Below are positions 1 through 7,240 of a stretch of 12,893 nucleotides of DNA, one piece after another. Position 1 is the first letter of the stretch. Every line of letters begins with the position of its first letter. Under the pieces are notes generated by a model. It did no database searches and was not told the origin of the DNA. It saw nothing but the letters and a program-made list of their open reading frames with translations. The DNA is from Microbacteriaceae bacterium (GTDB lineage: Bacteria > Actinomycetota > Actinomycetes > Actinomycetales > Microbacteriaceae), in the NCBI GenBank assembly GCA_947454285.1, contig CANGJO010000020.1, positions 1 to 12,893 on the forward strand. The letters are read 5' to 3'. The position numbers were made by a program, and so were the translations under genes.

Positions 1-689
1 AGAACGTTGCTGAGCGTTGGGGCAAGACTGCTACCTTCATGCCAAAGCCACTATTCGGTGACAACGGTTCAGGTATGCACGTTCACATGTCATTGTGGAA
101 AGAAGGCAAGCCTTTGTTCTACGACGAATCAGGCTACGGCGGTCTTTCAGACGTTGCTCGCTGGTACATCGGTGGAATCTTGAAGCACGCTCCATCGCTA
201 CTTGCTTTCACAAACCCAACCGTAAACAGCTACCACCGTTTGGTTCCTGGTTTCGAAGCTCCAGTAAACCTTGTTTACTCAGCTGGTAACCGTTCAGCTG
301 CGATTCGCATCCCGATGACCGGCACCAACCCTAAGGCAAAGCGCATTGAGTTCCGTGCGCCAGATGCATCTTCAAACCCATACCTAGCTTTCGCAGCAAT
401 GTTGATGGCTGGTCTTGACGGTATTAAGAACCGCATCGAGCCACACGCACCGGTTGACAAGGACCTTTACGAGTTGCCACCAGAGGAAGCAAAGCTAATT
501 CCTCAGGTTCCTGGCAACCTAGAAGACGTTCTAAAGGCTCTTGAGGCCGACCACGACTACCTACTGCAGGGCGACGTGTTCACCAAGGACCTAATCGAAA
601 CTTGGATTGACTACAAGCGCGAGAAGGAAATCAAGCCTCTTGCTCTTCGTCCTCACCCATACGAGTTCGAGCTTTACTACGGCGTGTAA
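1..689 (+). CDS. glnA: Glutamine synthetase type I, adenylylated form (3' part of gene)
   Basis: C-terminal part of the main glutamine synthetase, which makes glutamine from glutamate, ammonia and ATP as a cytoplasmic dodecamer. The reading frame is open from base 3, so the gene begins left of the window; about 228 residues are visible, roughly the second half of a ~470-residue enzyme. Visible family motifs are GSGMHVHMSLW, NPTVNSYHRLVPGFEAP, NRSAAIRIP and the ending RPHPYEFELYYGV. The segment KDLYELPPEEA holds the tyrosine (codon 468-470) that matches the adenylylation site of GSI-beta enzymes (Tyr397 in E. coli), so activity should be switched off by GlnE, encoded next door in convergent orientation. 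In the visible part every Phe is TTC, every Tyr TAC and every Asn AAC, as expected for a very highly expressed gene. Closest to M. tuberculosis GlnA1 in motif pattern. The family call is very secure. Confidence 0.97.
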   Translation, partial: NVAERWGKTATFMPKPLFGDNGSGMHVHMSLWKEGKPLFYDESGYGGLSDVARWYIGGILKHAPSLLAFTNPTVNSYHRLVPGFEAPVNLVYSAGNRSAAIRIPMTGTNPKAKRIEFRAPDASSNPYLAFAAMLMAGLDGIKNRIEPHAPVDKDLYELPPEEAKLIPQVPGNLEDVLKALEADHDYLLQGDVFTKDLIETWIDYKREKEIKPLALRPHPYEFELYYGV

Positions 690-706
690 TACGTTCGGAA
701 GTATTA
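687..706. other. Small inverted repeat overlapping the glnA stop codon
   Basis: TAATAC at 687-692 is repeated in inverted form as GTATTA at 701-706, giving a 6-bp stem with an 8-nt loop whose first bases are the TAA stop codon of glnA. It lies just before the main terminator hairpin. It could protect the mRNA 3' end or be chance; the stem is short and AT-rich. Confidence 0.35.
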
Positions 707-709
707 GAA

Positions 710-740
710 AAGGACCTCACCGCAAGGTGGGGTCCTTTTT
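710..740. terminator. Intrinsic terminator shared by glnA and glnE (probably bidirectional)
   Basis: A 12-bp stem (710-721 with 726-737, one G-T wobble) closed by a GCAA tetraloop is followed by a T run ending at 740. This is a textbook rho-independent terminator for glnA, 20 bases after its stop codon. Read on the other strand the same hairpin is followed by a T-containing run (CCTTTTCTAAT), and it starts about 11 bases after the glnE stop, so it can also end glnE transcripts. The plus-strand role is secure; the minus-strand role is inferred from position and sequence. Confidence 0.9.
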
Positions 741-751
741 ATTACCAATAC

Positions 752-3700
752 CTATTCGTATCGGTTGTCCTGCACGGTGCCGTAGAAGAGGCGCTCATAA
801 ACACTGCGGGCACGTCTGGTGAAGGCAAGGTAATCGTCTTCAAGTTGAGTTGCGCTTCCTCGCGGGTATTCCAGAATGCGAGCCATGCCCTCTAGCTGAC
901 GGCGATCGGTTGGCAGCACATCGCTGCGCTTATTTGCCCAAAGTACGCTGGCTGAACGCAATCGTGACGCCAGCAACCAGGCTTCACTAAGCACTCGGGC
1001 ATCGTGCTCGGCGATCAGGCCCTCGGCAACCATTGCATCAAGTGCCTCGAGAGTTTTTGGAGTCCGAATCGCAGGGTGCTCACTTCCGTGCTGCATCTGG
1101 AATAACTGCACCAGCCATTCAACATCGCTCAGCGAACCACGGCCCAACTTCAGGTGACGCTTAGGGTCGGCACCAAGCGGTAAGCGCTCGGTCTCAACAC
1201 GTGCTTTGATTCGGCGAATCTCAATCACCGCAGACTCGGCCAGCTGAGATGGATACCGATACTTGTTGATCAGCTCTAGGAACTCGTTTTGCAAGTCTTG
1301 ACTGCCGGCGATTGGACGCGCACGCAACAATGCCTGTGCCTCCCAGGTGTTCGCCCAGCGTTCGTAGTAAGCGGCATACGACTCGATTGAGCGAGCGACC
1401 GGACCATTTTTACCTTCGGGGCGAAGATCGGCGTCAAGCTCAAACTCAAGCACTTGGTCTGCGGTAAGTCGGCGAAGTTCTGCAATAATTCTTTCGGCAA
1501 CCTTCTGCGCCACGGCGCCATCGGTGCCTGGTTTGGTCTTGTACACAAACATCACATCGGCATCCGAACCAAAACCAAGTTCCTCGCCACCAAAACGACC
1601 CATGGCAATGATTCCAAAATCCAAAATCTCTTCTACCGATGTCGCCGCGATGTCCACTTGATTGAAATCGGTGGCCACCTCAAGCATTGCTCGCAAGTAG
1701 TTGGCAGTTAGATCGCTTAGCCCCTGGGATAGCTGACCTAGCGACAAGTCACCCAGCACGGCACCCATTGCGATGCGCAGGGTCTCACGGCGTCTAATTT
1801 GTCGAATTGAATTTGCAGCAGATTCGACCTGTTCGTGCCGAGAAATAATGGCATCGAATTCAGTCTCAAGTTCGGCCGAGGTCATTGGTATTAGGTCTTC
1901 AGAGCGTTCGAACCAAGCAGCTGCCTCGGGAATACGTTCGAACAGGCTGGTTGCAAGTCTGCTGTTCGACAACACCTGGGTCATACGCTCGGCCGCACCG
2001 CTGGAATCGCGCAACATGCGTAGGTACCAGTGAGATTCACCAAGATCTTCGCTCAGTCGGCGAAAGGAAAGCAGTGCGGCGTCGGGATCGGTGCCTTCAG
2101 AGAACCACTGCAACAAAACCGGTAACAACTGCTTCTGAATTACTGCGCGACGCGATAGACCAGAAGTCAACGCGGCGATGTGATCAAGCGCACCCTTTGG
2201 ATCGCCAAAACCAATCGCGTGCAAACGGTCGCGCACTTGATCGGTGCTTAGCGAAAGACTGTCATCACCAAGTTTGGAAACTGCAGAAAGAAGGGGGCGG
2301 TAGAAAATCTTCTGGTGCAGAGCGCGAACATCAACCTTTACGCTCTCCCAACGCTGAATGAGAGTATCGGCAGTTAGCTTCAGGTCAACGGCGCGAGCAA
2401 GTGCACGGCGCTTTGCATCAGAGGTAGGCATCAAGTGAGTGCGACGCATATCTGACATCTGAATGCGGTGTTCCAACAGACGCAGGAATCGGTAATGCGA
2501 AGCAAATTCATTGGCTTCACTTCGGCCAATGTAACCACCTTGCGAAAGTGCGTGAATTGCACCGATGGTGTCGCGTTGGTGCACGGTGTTATCGGTGCGA
2601 CCGTGAACTAGTTGCAAGAGTTGCACGGTGAATTCAATGTCGCGCAAGCCACCAGGGCCAAGCTTCAGCTGTAAGTCAATTTCATTCGCAGGAATGAATT
2701 CAGTAACACGCTCTCGCATGCGTTGCACGGACTCAACAAAGTTTTCGCGAGTTGCCGATGACCACACCTTTGGCGCAAGAGCATCAACATATCGCTGACC
2801 AAGTTCCATGTCGCCGGCAAGCGGTCTTGCCTTCAGCAATGCTTGGAACTCCCAGCTCTGTGCCCAGCGGTCGTAGTAGGCAACGTGCGACTCAAGTGTT
2901 CGCACCAGCGCGCCCGACTTACCTTCTGGTCGCAAGTTTGGGTCCACCTGCCAGAGCATTGGCTCACTTGCTGTTCCATCCATCGCACGCATCATGCGCG
3001 TTGCTAACTTGGTTGCGATCTCAACTGCACGTTGAGAATCAAGATCGGATGACGATGACTCGGCCACATAAATGACGTCAACGTCAGAGATGTAATTGAG
3101 TTCGCGAGCACCACACTTCCCCATTGCAATAATCGATAGTTGGGTTGCGTCAACCTCTGCTTCGGCAAATACTCCGTGCTCGGTGCCTAGCTTCAACTCA
3201 GCTCTGGCAACCAACAAACCGGCTTCAATCGCCGCAGCCGCGATGTCTGCAAGAGCGGCGGCAACTGCCGGCTGCCCCGCCTGAACATCTGGTTGACTTA
3301 GGTCGAACACCGCAATCTTCAACAACTCACGACGATAGGCAATGCGCAGCGCACACCAAACAGCAGCTAATTCAAAGCCTGGCTTCAGCAGTGGCTGAAC
3401 GCTCTCAATCAAAGCGCTAGTTACCTCTTGATGGGTAGCAAGATTGTGTGGCTTTTCAAAGACATCTAGCTGCTCCGGGTGGCGCATGATGAAATCGGTG
3501 AGCGCGGTTGATGCCCCCAGCAGTGCACAAAGCCTGCGAGCAGAGTCATCTTTTTTTAGTAGCGCCTTAGTCTTTGCCGGCTGTGCGGTGGCAAGATTCA
3601 ACAAGGCAACCAGCGCTTGATCCGGATCTGCGGCAACACCAAGCGCGGCAAGCGCCGAGCGCCCGGAATCGCCAACTAACTTTACGAGTTCATCAAGCTT

Positions 3701-3775
3701 GCCTATGGTTCCGCTTAGGTCAACGAAACCAAAACGCGCGAGCTCAGATAATCCAAGCGAACGGTCGTTGGCCAT
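752..3775 (-). CDS. glnE: Bifunctional glutamine synthetase adenylyltransferase / adenylyl-removing enzyme
   Basis: Attaches AMP to, and removes it from, the regulatory tyrosine of GlnA1, lowering or restoring glutamine synthetase activity according to nitrogen status. At 1007 residues it is full length for actinobacterial GlnE. It contains two homologous nucleotidyltransferase modules. The N-terminal (adenylyl-removing) one has GKCGARELNYISDVDVIYV with Asp231 and Asp233. The C-terminal (adenylylating) one has GRFGGEELGFGSDADVMFVY with Asp738 and Asp740. Each is followed by a parallel block: DPNLRPEGKSG near 279 and DADLRPEGKNG near 781, then a YYDRWAQSWE / YYERWANTWE segment. ATG is preceded by a modest purine-rich site (TAGGGG, about 10 nt upstream). 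It lies 23 bp downstream of glnA2 and is probably co-transcribed with it; it converges with glnA across a shared terminator. The stop codon is TAG. No PII (glnB) gene is in view. Confidence 0.97.
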   Translation of the reverse strand: MANDRSLGLSELARFGFVDLSGTIGKLDELVKLVGDSGRSALAALGVAADPDQALVALLNLATAQPAKTKALLKKDDSARRLCALLGASTALTDFIMRHPEQLDVFEKPHNLATHQEVTSALIESVQPLLKPGFELAAVWCALRIAYRRELLKIAVFDLSQPDVQAGQPAVAAALADIAAAAIEAGLLVARAELKLGTEHGVFAEAEVDATQLSIIAMGKCGARELNYISDVDVIYVAESSSSDLDSQRAVEIATKLATRMMRAMDGTASEPMLWQVDPNLRPEGKSGALVRTLESHVAYYDRWAQSWEFQALLKARPLAGDMELGQRYVDALAPKVWSSATRENFVESVQRMRERVTEFIPANEIDLQLKLGPGGLRDIEFTVQLLQLVHGRTDNTVHQRDTIGAIHALSQGGYIGRSEANEFASHYRFLRLLEHRIQMSDMRRTHLMPTSDAKRRALARAVDLKLTADTLIQRWESVKVDVRALHQKIFYRPLLSAVSKLGDDSLSLSTDQVRDRLHAIGFGDPKGALDHIAALTSGLSRRAVIQKQLLPVLLQWFSEGTDPDAALLSFRRLSEDLGESHWYLRMLRDSSGAAERMTQVLSNSRLATSLFERIPEAAAWFERSEDLIPMTSAELETEFDAIISRHEQVESAANSIRQIRRRETLRIAMGAVLGDLSLGQLSQGLSDLTANYLRAMLEVATDFNQVDIAATSVEEILDFGIIAMGRFGGEELGFGSDADVMFVYKTKPGTDGAVAQKVAERIIAELRRLTADQVLEFELDADLRPEGKNGPVARSIESYAAYYERWANTWEAQALLRARPIAGSQDLQNEFLELINKYRYPSQLAESAVIEIRRIKARVETERLPLGADPKRHLKLGRGSLSDVEWLVQLFQMQHGSEHPAIRTPKTLEALDAMVAEGLIAEHDARVLSEAWLLASRLRSASVLWANKRSDVLPTDRRQLEGMARILEYPRGSATQLEDDYLAFTRRARSVYERLFYGTVQDNRYE

Positions 3776-3794
3776 TTCGAAACGCCCCTACCGA

Positions 3795-3810
3795 AAGACT
3801 AAAGAGTCTC
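3795..3810 (-). other. Weak hairpin at the glnA2-glnE junction
   Basis: AGACT (3796-3800) and AGTCT (3805-3809) form a 5-bp inverted repeat around AAAG, spanning the glnA2 stop codon; a G-T pair could extend it on the minus strand, where it is followed by TTC. It could slow ribosomes or lower readthrough into glnE, but the stem is too weak and lacks a U tract for a normal terminator. Low confidence that it has a role. Confidence 0.25.
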
Positions 3811-5139
3811 TAGGTTTTGCTTTAGCTCGAACGGAGTTACCTGTGAACGGTATTCACTCCACTCGCGGCGCTTGTTAGCCAAAACGTAAGAGAAAACTTC
3901 TTCGCCAAGAGTTTCAGCAACTAGCTCAGATTCTTCAAGCTTGCGAATCGCGTGATCCAAACTCTGTGGCAACGGCTGAATTCCCATGGCACGACGCTCT
4001 GCATCGTTAAGTGACCAAACGTTGTCTTCGGTCTCGGCAGGAAGTTGATACTCTTCCTCGATTCCCTTTAGACCCGCGTTTAGCAATAGTGCGTAGGCAA
4101 GGTAAGGGTTCGCTGCTGAGTCAATCGCACGGTATTCAATGCGTGAAGAGTTTCCCTTGTCTGGCTTGTACAGCGGAACTCGAATCAGCGCAGAACGGTT
4201 GTTGTGGCCCCAGCAAACAAAACTTGGTGCCTCGCCACCACCCCAAAGACGCTTGTAAGAGTTCACGTACTGGTTGGTAACAGCGGTGATCTCTGGTGCG
4301 TGCTTTAGCAATCCGGCGATGAAGTGCTTTGCAGTCTTTGACAAGTGGTACTGAGAGCTTGGGTCGAAGAATGCGTTGGTGTCACCTTCAAAAAGTGACA
4401 TGTGGGTGTGCATTCCAGAACCTGGGTGCTGCGTGAACGGCTTAGGCATGAAGGTCGCGTAAACGCCCTGCTCAATCGCAACTTCCTTGATTACAGTTCG
4501 GAAGGTCATGATGTTGTCTGCCATGGTCAACGCGTCGGCGTAGCGCAGGTCAATCTCGTTCTGACCTGGACCACCCTCGTGGTGACTGAACTCAACAGAG
4601 ATGCCAAGTTGCTCAAGCATAGAAACCGCGCGACGACGGAAATCGTGTGCGGTTCCGCCAGGAACGTTGTCAAAGTATCCAGCGTTATCAACTGGAACCG
4701 GCTCGCTCTTGGCGTCAAGCTGAGTTGACTTCAATAGGTAGAACTCAATTTCCGGGTGAATGTAAAACGAGAAGCCACGGTCAGACGCCTTTGCCAATGC
4801 GCGGCGCAATACGTTACGTGGGTCGGCGGCCGCTGGCTGGCCATCTGGAGTCTGAATGTCACAGAACATGCGAGCGGTTGGATCAATTTCGCCGCGCCAA
4901 GGAAGGATCTGGAAAGTGCTTGGGTCTGGCTGAGCCAACATATCGGCTTCGTAGGTACGAGCCAATCCCTCAATCGCAGAGCCGTCGAAGCCCAGTCCCT
5001 CGGCAAACGCGCCCTCAACCTCGGCCGGGGCAATCGCCACCGACTTCAGGGTTCCCGCAACATCGGTGAACCAAAGGCGCACAAACTTGACGCCTCGCTC
5101 TTCAATGGTGCGAAGTACAAAATCGCGCTGTCTTTCCAT
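3799..5139 (-). CDS. glnA2: GlnA2-type glutamine synthetase, no adenylylation tyrosine
   Basis: Type I glutamine synthetase family protein of 446 residues, the usual length for actinobacterial GlnA2. Seen: N-terminal beta-grasp part with FDGSAIEG (Asp52 and Ser54 match the ammonium-site Asp50 and Ser53 of E. coli enzyme), HPEIEFYL near 128, HHEGGPGQNEID near 186, GSGMHTHMSLF near 240, GGEAPSF with Glu303, and NNRSALIRVP near 313. Where GlnA1 has KDLYELPPEE this protein has DNVWSLNDAE, so Trp375 replaces the regulated tyrosine and GlnE should not modify it. ATG follows a good ribosome site (GAGAGAGGA at 5147-5155, 7-nt spacing). First gene of a glnA2-glnE operon and divergent from nadE. In M. 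tuberculosis GlnA2 is a minor, non-essential synthetase; the Streptomyces coelicolor protein called GlnA2 has been reported as a gamma-glutamylpolyamine synthetase, so the exact amine substrate here is open. Confidence 0.93.
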   Translation of the reverse strand: MERQRDFVLRTIEERGVKFVRLWFTDVAGTLKSVAIAPAEVEGAFAEGLGFDGSAIEGLARTYEADMLAQPDPSTFQILPWRGEIDPTARMFCDIQTPDGQPAAADPRNVLRRALAKASDRGFSFYIHPEIEFYLLKSTQLDAKSEPVPVDNAGYFDNVPGGTAHDFRRRAVSMLEQLGISVEFSHHEGGPGQNEIDLRYADALTMADNIMTFRTVIKEVAIEQGVYATFMPKPFTQHPGSGMHTHMSLFEGDTNAFFDPSSQYHLSKTAKHFIAGLLKHAPEITAVTNQYVNSYKRLWGGGEAPSFVCWGHNNRSALIRVPLYKPDKGNSSRIEYRAIDSAANPYLAYALLLNAGLKGIEEEYQLPAETEDNVWSLNDAERRAMGIQPLPQSLDHAIRKLEESELVAETLGEEVFSYVLANKRREWSEYRSQVTPFELKQNLETL

Positions 5140-5146
5140 CGGGAAA

Positions 5147-5155
5147 TCCTCTCTC
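5147..5155 (-). promoter_or_regulatory. Ribosome binding site of glnA2
   Basis: On the minus strand GAGAGAGGA ends 7 nt before the glnA2 ATG. It shows that this gene uses a normal leader, in contrast to nadE, whose inferred transcript from the overlapping divergent promoter has none. Confidence 0.75.
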
Positions 5156-5165
5156 TTGCTCCTAC

Positions 5166-5171
5166 TAGGCT
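5166..5171 (+). promoter_or_regulatory. -10 element of nadE, predicted leaderless
   Basis: TAGGCT fits the actinobacterial -10 pattern TANNNT and is followed by exactly 7 nt and then the ATG at 5179, so transcription should begin at or next to the A of the start codon. No convincing -35 hexamer is visible at 16-18 bp spacing. Alternative reading: AGG at 5167-5169 acts as a weak Shine-Dalgarno site 9 nt before the same ATG, from a promoter further upstream. Confidence 0.55.
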
Positions 5172-5172
5172 A
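5167..5172 (-). promoter_or_regulatory. -10 element of glnA2-glnE, overlapping the nadE -10
   Basis: Read on the minus strand the bases are TAGCCT, offset by one base from the nadE -10 (TAGGCT) on the other strand. With 7-nt spacing, transcription would begin at the G complementary to position 5159, giving a 20-nt leader that contains the glnA2 ribosome site. No clear -35 hexamer is seen. Because both -10 elements occupy the same 7 bp, polymerase cannot open both at once. Confidence 0.5.
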
Positions 5173-5178
5173 ATGGTT

Positions 5179-6834
5179 ATGCCGAAAGTTCGCCTCGCTC
5201 TGGCTCAGACCAACCCTGTTGTTGGCGACATTGGCGCAAACACAGATCAAGCCTTCGAGGCAGTGAAATCGGCCGCTAAAAATGGTTCAAATCTTGTGCT
5301 GTTTGGCGAAATGGCCATCACCGGCTACCCAATCGAAGACCTGGCCGCCAGAGAATCATTTATCGCAAGCGCCGCCGACGCGGTAACCGTGCTTGCCGCC
5401 CGACTAAACGAAGCGGGGCTGGGCGAAATTGCTGTTGTCATTGGCCATCCAGCGTTGGCCCCAAAGCGTGATTCGCACAATTGGGCCCTCGCCCAGAACT
5501 GTGCATCGGTGTTGCTTGGTGGCAAGATAACGGGCACTTACGCAAAGCACCACCTGCCTAACTACTCAGTCTTCGACGAGTACCGCATTTTTGTGCCGGG
5601 CAACGACTTGCTCAGCTTTGAACACCTGGGCCTAAAGTTTTCAACCCTAATCTGCGAAGACATTTGGCAGAGTGGTGGTCCGGTAGCTCAGCTAGCCAAC
5701 AGCAACACCGATATCGTTCTGGTGCTGAACGGTTCTCCTTTTGAGATCGATAAAGATGACAAGCGACAGCAACTAGTGCGCGAACTTGCTTTCAAAAACA
5801 GTGCTGCCGTTGCCTATGTGAATCTGGTTGGCGGTCAGGATGATCTTGTCTTTGACGGCGACTCGCTTTTGGTGGATGCCACTGGCAAGTTGATTGGTCG
5901 CGCGAAGCAATTCGAATCTGACTTGATCTTCTTCGACATTGATTCAAACCAAGACATTCAGATGATTGGCGAACCGCGAATCACCAAGAATGATGATCGA
6001 GAGCAGGTCTGGAATGCTCTGGTACTTGGTCTGCGTGATTACGTGAACAAGAACGGCTTCAAGTCAGTAGTGCTGGGCCTGAGTGGTGGTATTGACTCTG
6101 CTGTGTGCGCATCAATCGCCGCCGATGCAATTGGTGCAGATCGTGTCTTTGGTGTCTCGATGCCAAGTAGATATTCTTCGGAGCACTCAAGAAGCGATGC
6201 CGATGATTCTGCAGAAAGAATTGGTCTGCACTTTAGAACCGAACCAATCGAATCAATGGTGGATGCATTCGAACGCCAGCTTGGACTTGATGGTGTTGCC
6301 GCCGAAAACTTGCAGGCGCGCATGCGCGGTGTAATCCTGATGGGCTTGAGCAATGCAGAAGGTCACCTCACTCTGACCACCGGCAACAAGACTGAACTTG
6401 CCGTTGGCTACTCAACTATTTACGGTGACTCAGTTGGTGGCTTTGCGCCGATCAAGGACGTTGAGAAAACTTTGGTTTGGGAATTGGCAAAGTGGCGCAA
6501 CGAGCACGCAGTCGCAAATGGTAAAACTCCCCCGATTCCAGAGAATTCAATTTCCAAACCGCCTTCTGCGGAACTTCGCCCAGACCAGACCGATCAAGAC
6601 AGCTTGCCTGAGTACGAATTACTTGATGCACTTCTAGACAACTACGTTGAAAAGCGATTGGGTCGCGACGAGATTGTTGCACTTGGTTTTGATGCTGCTA
6701 TCGTCGATCGAATTATCGGGTTAGTAGACCGCGCAGAGTGGAAACGACGCCAGGGCGCAATTGGCCCAAAGATTACCGGCATGGCGTTTGGCCGTGACCG
6801 CAGACTTCCGATTACCAACCGATCACACAAATAA
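5179..6834 (+). CDS. nadE: Glutamine-dependent NAD+ synthetase
   Basis: Last step of NAD synthesis: amidates nicotinic acid adenine dinucleotide with ATP, using ammonia released from glutamine. From ATG 5179 it is 551 residues, the shorter two-domain class rather than the ~680-residue mycobacterial class. Residues 1 to ~265 form a nitrilase-fold glutaminase with Glu44 (FGEMAITGYP), Lys123 (YAKHHLPNYSVFDE) and Cys159 (LICEDIW) as the catalytic triad. Residues ~275-551 form the synthetase with the ATP-pyrophosphatase P-loop SGGIDS at 302-307, plus TGNKTELAVGYSTIYGD near 401 and the tail motif KRRQGAIGPKIT. Two ATGs lie close together (5173 and 5179); 5179 is preferred because it sits 7 nt after a -10 hexamer or 9 nt after a weak AGG. 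First gene of nadE-ridA-panB. The open frame running on upstream of 5173 is antisense to glnA2 and not part of the protein. Confidence 0.96.
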   Translation: MPKVRLALAQTNPVVGDIGANTDQAFEAVKSAAKNGSNLVLFGEMAITGYPIEDLAARESFIASAADAVTVLAARLNEAGLGEIAVVIGHPALAPKRDSHNWALAQNCASVLLGGKITGTYAKHHLPNYSVFDEYRIFVPGNDLLSFEHLGLKFSTLICEDIWQSGGPVAQLANSNTDIVLVLNGSPFEIDKDDKRQQLVRELAFKNSAAVAYVNLVGGQDDLVFDGDSLLVDATGKLIGRAKQFESDLIFFDIDSNQDIQMIGEPRITKNDDREQVWNALVLGLRDYVNKNGFKSVVLGLSGGIDSAVCASIAADAIGADRVFGVSMPSRYSSEHSRSDADDSAERIGLHFRTEPIESMVDAFERQLGLDGVAAENLQARMRGVILMGLSNAEGHLTLTTGNKTELAVGYSTIYGDSVGGFAPIKDVEKTLVWELAKWRNEHAVANGKTPPIPENSISKPPSAELRPDQTDQDSLPEYELLDALLDNYVEKRLGRDEIVALGFDAAIVDRIIGLVDRAEWKRRQGAIGPKITGMAFGRDRRLPITNRSHK

Positions 6835-6838
6835 GGAG
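6833..6838 (+). promoter_or_regulatory. Ribosome binding site deciding the GTG start of the RidA gene
   Basis: AAGGAG overlaps the nadE TAA stop and ends 6 nt before GTG at 6845. It is the best Shine-Dalgarno match in the window and fixes the start; the frame has no equally good site elsewhere. Confidence 0.85.
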
Positions 6839-6844
6839 CAACAC

Positions 6845-7237
6845 GTGGCAGCAGACAAACTAATTTCAAGCGGCGGCCCATGGGAGTCAGTCATTGGCTA
6901 CTCACGTGCAACCGTTGCCGGTGAATACGTTCACGTGTCTGGTTCTACTGCAACCGTTGATGGTGAGCTACAACACAAGGGTGACGCATACGGTCAGACT
7001 CTTGTGACTCTAAATGAAGTTATCGCCAAGGCTCTTGCTCAGGTTGGCTATGGCCTAGAAGACGTAGTACGAAGTCGCGTGTACCTAGCGAACGCCGAAG
7101 ACATGGACGCAGTTGGTAAAGCACACGGCGAAATCTTTGGCGAAATCCGTCCAGCGGCAACCATGCTTGCAGGAATTCAATTCATCAACAAGGACATGCT
7201 GGTTGAAATTGAAGTTGACGCTTGGAAGCGTGCCTAA
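6845..7237 (+). CDS. RidA (YjgF/YER057c/UK114) family protein without the usual arginine
   Basis: Small Rid-family protein of 130 residues, which by family knowledge should form a trimer; the best known members hydrolyse reactive enamine/imine intermediates released by pyridoxal-phosphate enzymes. GTG start is set by a strong ribosome site. Seen: YVHVSGSTA near 28, the helix TLVTLNEVIAKALAQVGYGLEDVVRSRVYL, and VEIEVDAW near 120 carrying the conserved glutamate. The position matching catalytic Arg105 of E. coli RidA (PARS) reads PAAT, with alanine 105 in this protein; an arginine lies three residues earlier (Arg102). Members lacking that arginine need not have imine deaminase activity, so I leave the gene symbol empty. 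It sits 10 bp after nadE and 3 bp before panB, so it is surely co-transcribed with cofactor genes; a housekeeping or damage-control role there is inference. Confidence 0.9.
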   Translation: MAADKLISSGGPWESVIGYSRATVAGEYVHVSGSTATVDGELQHKGDAYGQTLVTLNEVIAKALAQVGYGLEDVVRSRVYLANAEDMDAVGKAHGEIFGEIRPAATMLAGIQFINKDMLVEIEVDAWKRA

Positions 7238-7240
7238 CTA

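Noticed and set aside
1885..2361. 158-residue open frame on the plus strand
   Set aside because: Fully antisense to glnE, low-complexity Arg/Gln-rich composition, no ribosome site and no recognisable motif; a shadow of the real gene.
4647..5069. 140-residue open frame on the plus strand
   Set aside because: Antisense to glnA2, Arg/Pro/Gln-rich, no start signals; typical reverse-strand shadow.
4756..5172. Long upstream extension of the nadE frame, which would give a 692-residue protein
   Set aside because: It is antisense to the conserved 5' half of glnA2, has no similarity to NAD synthetases, and the family N-terminus (KVRLALAQ) begins right at 5179 after promoter signals.
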